Assembly (NCBI RefSeq): GCF_000165425.1
Contig: NW_001799177.1
Span: forward strand, 496,001 to 560,000
Source: Paramecium tetraurelia
Lineage: Eukaryota; Ciliophora; Oligohymenophorea; Peniculida; Parameciidae
Direction of reading: 5' to 3'
DNA: 64,000 nucleotides
Part shown: positions 62,094 to 64,000 of the stretch, piece by piece
How the letters are laid out: each line of letters begins with the position of its first letter
How positions within the stretch are numbered: the first letter of the stretch is position 1
Translations under genes and position numbers: made by a program
The notes under the pieces: generated by a model
What the model was told of the DNA's origin: nothing
The model's database searches: none
Seen by the model: the letters and a program-made list of their open reading frames with translations, nothing else

Positions 62094-63505
62094 ATGTTAT
62101 TTTTCTTATCAGTCGTAATAATAAATGGTTTGTAATTGAAACTCCAACCCTTTGATTATTAAAAGGGAGAAATAACTGATACAGCGTATTCAGTAAATTA
62201 AATAGGTATTAATATAGGTTTCATTGCAAATTGCTGGCTCAAACTATTAAATGGTAATTGACAATATTAATCCTTATTCCTGGATATATTCCAAGAATCC
62301 TTCCAATAACAATTAATGTAACAATTGCCCATAAACTGTCTAATAATTCGATTGTAAAGAAACACAAGGTTGTGAAAAGCTTTAGAATTCTGAACCAATT
62401 ACATTATCAAATACAAATAAATGCATCTTAGCTAAAAACGTAAGCAAATTCACTATAAAAATAAGACTGTCATGTTGGATCAACGATCATTTGACAATTT
62501 TTAGATCTGTCTATCCTATGATATTTCTAATTAGTAATATAAATAAAATGGAGTGTTGAGCTTAACAAAATTAACAGAATCACCAAACAAATCAAATCTA
62601 TTTTATTAGTAAGTAAAATTTGAATTAGATTAGAACAACACAGCTTGTAATAAATTTACCAAATCTCAACAAGTTAAGGATAAGAAAGAATCTTCATAAG
62701 CGAATAGAGTGAATATTAACTCAAAAAGACAATTACATATTAAAACCAAGCACAAGATTAATGGAAATTACAGTTCCAATTATTCTCTAAGGAGATTTAA
62801 TTTCTGAAAAAAGAAGACAACCAATTTATTACATTTGATCTAACTACCAAATACAATTATTTTACATAAGACATCGTCAAAAAGATAATAACCTAAATAA
62901 AAAACTATTAGAGTTTAGTATGAAATTGTTCAATTTTAGTTTTGTTCTGTAGAAGACAAGAGACTTATGTGTTTATGTTCAAAGCCTGACTTTGTAGATA
63001 AGATTCCAAAAATTAAAATTGCATTTAATGGGTTACCAAACACATATATTCTCCCTCTGAACCCTAAATTTTTGGAGAATGAATAAAAATGTCAATTAGA
63101 TATATTCCAACATAGCACTTCCTCATTTTTAGGAAACTAATTCTTCTAGTAAATGTTTCTTATCAAACATAGATAAAATGGAGCAATATTCAATTCAAAA
63201 GATAACACAATTCTGATTGGATAATCAAATTAAGACACTGAGGATTCATATTCATTTTCTAATCCTACTTTATATTGCTTATTGGCTAGTTTCTTAATGC
63301 TGTTTGGATTATTATCTTTAATATTCATACTAAAGTAACTCTTAATATAATTTAAAGTAAAATCTCATCAGAGCAATTATCAAAGCCAAAATATGAACAG
63401 CCATAACCAAAACCATTATATGTAGTATCAAACAATTTAAATAAATTTAAACCATATAATTTAGAGCTATCTACAAATCAATAGATGGTTTATTCAAGAA
63501 GATGA
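62094..63505 (+). CDS. pepsin-like membrane protein with altered catalytic motifs
   Basis: 431 residues with introns of 25, 26, 20, 22 and 23 nt. A signal peptide (MLFFLSVVIINGLQL) begins it. VSLQIAGSNYQMVIDNINPY stands where aspartic proteases have IG....Q...DTGS. Paired Cys follow as in the first lobe. QFITFDLTTKYNYFTQDIVK matches the DSGT region of the second lobe. IAFNGLPNTYILPL, SFLGNQFFQQMFLI and ILIG fit the C-terminal beta strands. A membrane helix (about 361-382) and a short cytosolic tail end it. The catalytic Asp residues (48 and 225) are kept, but DTG/DSG read DNI and DLT, so it is probably inactive. It may bind peptides at a membrane. Confidence 0.65.
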
Positions 63506-63577
63506 AATTATCATAAAATTATTTTTATCCTTTAATAATAAACATAATTTTGCTAACAAATATTTCATATCCTAATA

Positions 63578-63838
63578 ATGACTTTGTTATTACTATTCAA
63601 ATTATTATATAAAGGAAGTAGAGAGTTGAAGTTTATCTAGAAATTAAAAGAAATTGAACTTAATCTTTACTCACTATAGCAACGAAAAGAGTTCAAATTA
63701 ACTTCAGGCAATTACTTACAATAATATATAAAGGGCGTTTTCTCTTTACATTATATTTCTTATTTCTATAAAGGATAATATAAATCATTTTTATTTTTTC
63801 AATGTCTTGAGAAGTTTATCCAATCATTCTAAGTTTGA
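63578..63838 (+). CDS. possible hypothetical protein, 86 aa, may continue past the window
   Basis: An ATG-to-TGA frame with Leu/Lys/Phe-rich sequence (RELKFIQKLKEIELNLYSLQ, GVFSLHYISYFYKGQYKSFL). A GT followed by a possible acceptor lies close to the stop, so this might be a first exon of a gene running out of the window. The last 160 bases show no clear gene. Low confidence. Confidence 0.3.
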
Positions 63839-64000
63839 ATTGTGAAAACACATTTAATTACATAGAACTACTTATATACAGAGGACAATTTAATTTAACC
63901 TTATAAATTAAAAAAATATATTTTTGTTACTTTAATATTAATTTAACTGAAATAAAAAGAGAAACATGCTCTTAATTATGTATTATATATAATTTTTATT

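Noticed and set aside
1-64000. Internal eliminated sequences, transposons, virus-like elements, CRISPR arrays, telomeric repeats.
   Set aside because: No reverse transcriptase, integrase, transposase or capsid-like frames, no long direct or inverted repeats, and no G-rich telomere repeats were seen. Genes are intact, as expected for macronuclear DNA from which IESs have been removed.

Overview
The window is macronuclear DNA of a ciliate, almost certainly Paramecium. Reading frames continue through TAA and TAG, which must be read as Gln, and end only at TGA. The DNA is AT-rich and gene-dense. I inferred about 85 introns of 19-37 nt, nearly all GT...AG and mostly 22-29 nt. For most genes I checked that the coding length minus the introns is divisible by three. 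All gene models use the TGA-only code and were built by eye from the sequence; no search was run.

Layout. 1-6.4 kb: a Piwi protein, a hypothetical gene, a RING-H2 membrane protein, histone H4 and ribosomal protein uL24. 6.4-12.6 kb: a B-type cyclin (minus), an N-terminal-motor kinesin (plus), then a minus-strand run of a GILT-like thiol reductase, a Nudix hydrolase and succinyl-CoA ligase alpha. 12.7-20.2 kb: a Rad21/Rec8 kleisin, small hypotheticals, Vps29, and a VHS protein that ends in an alpha-adaptin-like appendage. 20.2-29.6 kb: three same-strand cytoskeletal genes (CCDC146-like, CSPP1-like, KIF21-like). 29.6-35.6 kb: an Aurora-like kinase, a PKA regulatory subunit, a secreted coiled-coil protein, a TBL2-like WD40 membrane protein and a TALE homeodomain protein. 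36.4-40.6 kb: a large leucine-rich-repeat protein overlapping an unknown gene, then tRNA-Asp(GTC). 40.6-47.4 kb: small or unknown genes plus a right-handed beta-helix protein. 47.6-55.6 kb: S-adenosylmethionine synthetase, an SF-assemblin and UTP10/HEATR1. 55.8-63.8 kb: an AXDND1-like protein with degenerate EF-hands, a CDPK, a twin-CX9C protein and a membrane-anchored pepsin-like protein with altered active sites.

Themes. Several genes serve cilia, basal bodies or the cortex (two kinesins, CCDC146-like, CSPP1-like, SF-assemblin, AXDND1-like). Others serve chromatin or the cell cycle (Piwi, H4, kleisin, cyclin, Aurora-like) and membrane traffic (Vps29, VHS-appendage protein). Intergenic spaces are often under 150 bp: 16 bp between the CCDC146-like and CSPP1-like genes, 12 bp between the start codons of the divergent pair at 62.08 kb. 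I saw no transposon, virus-like element, CRISPR array, telomere or rRNA.

The best candidate for something undescribed is the 783-residue VHS / coiled-coil / bipartite alpha-type appendage protein at 17181-19644. It looks like a monomeric clathrin adaptor built on a different ear from that of GGA proteins.
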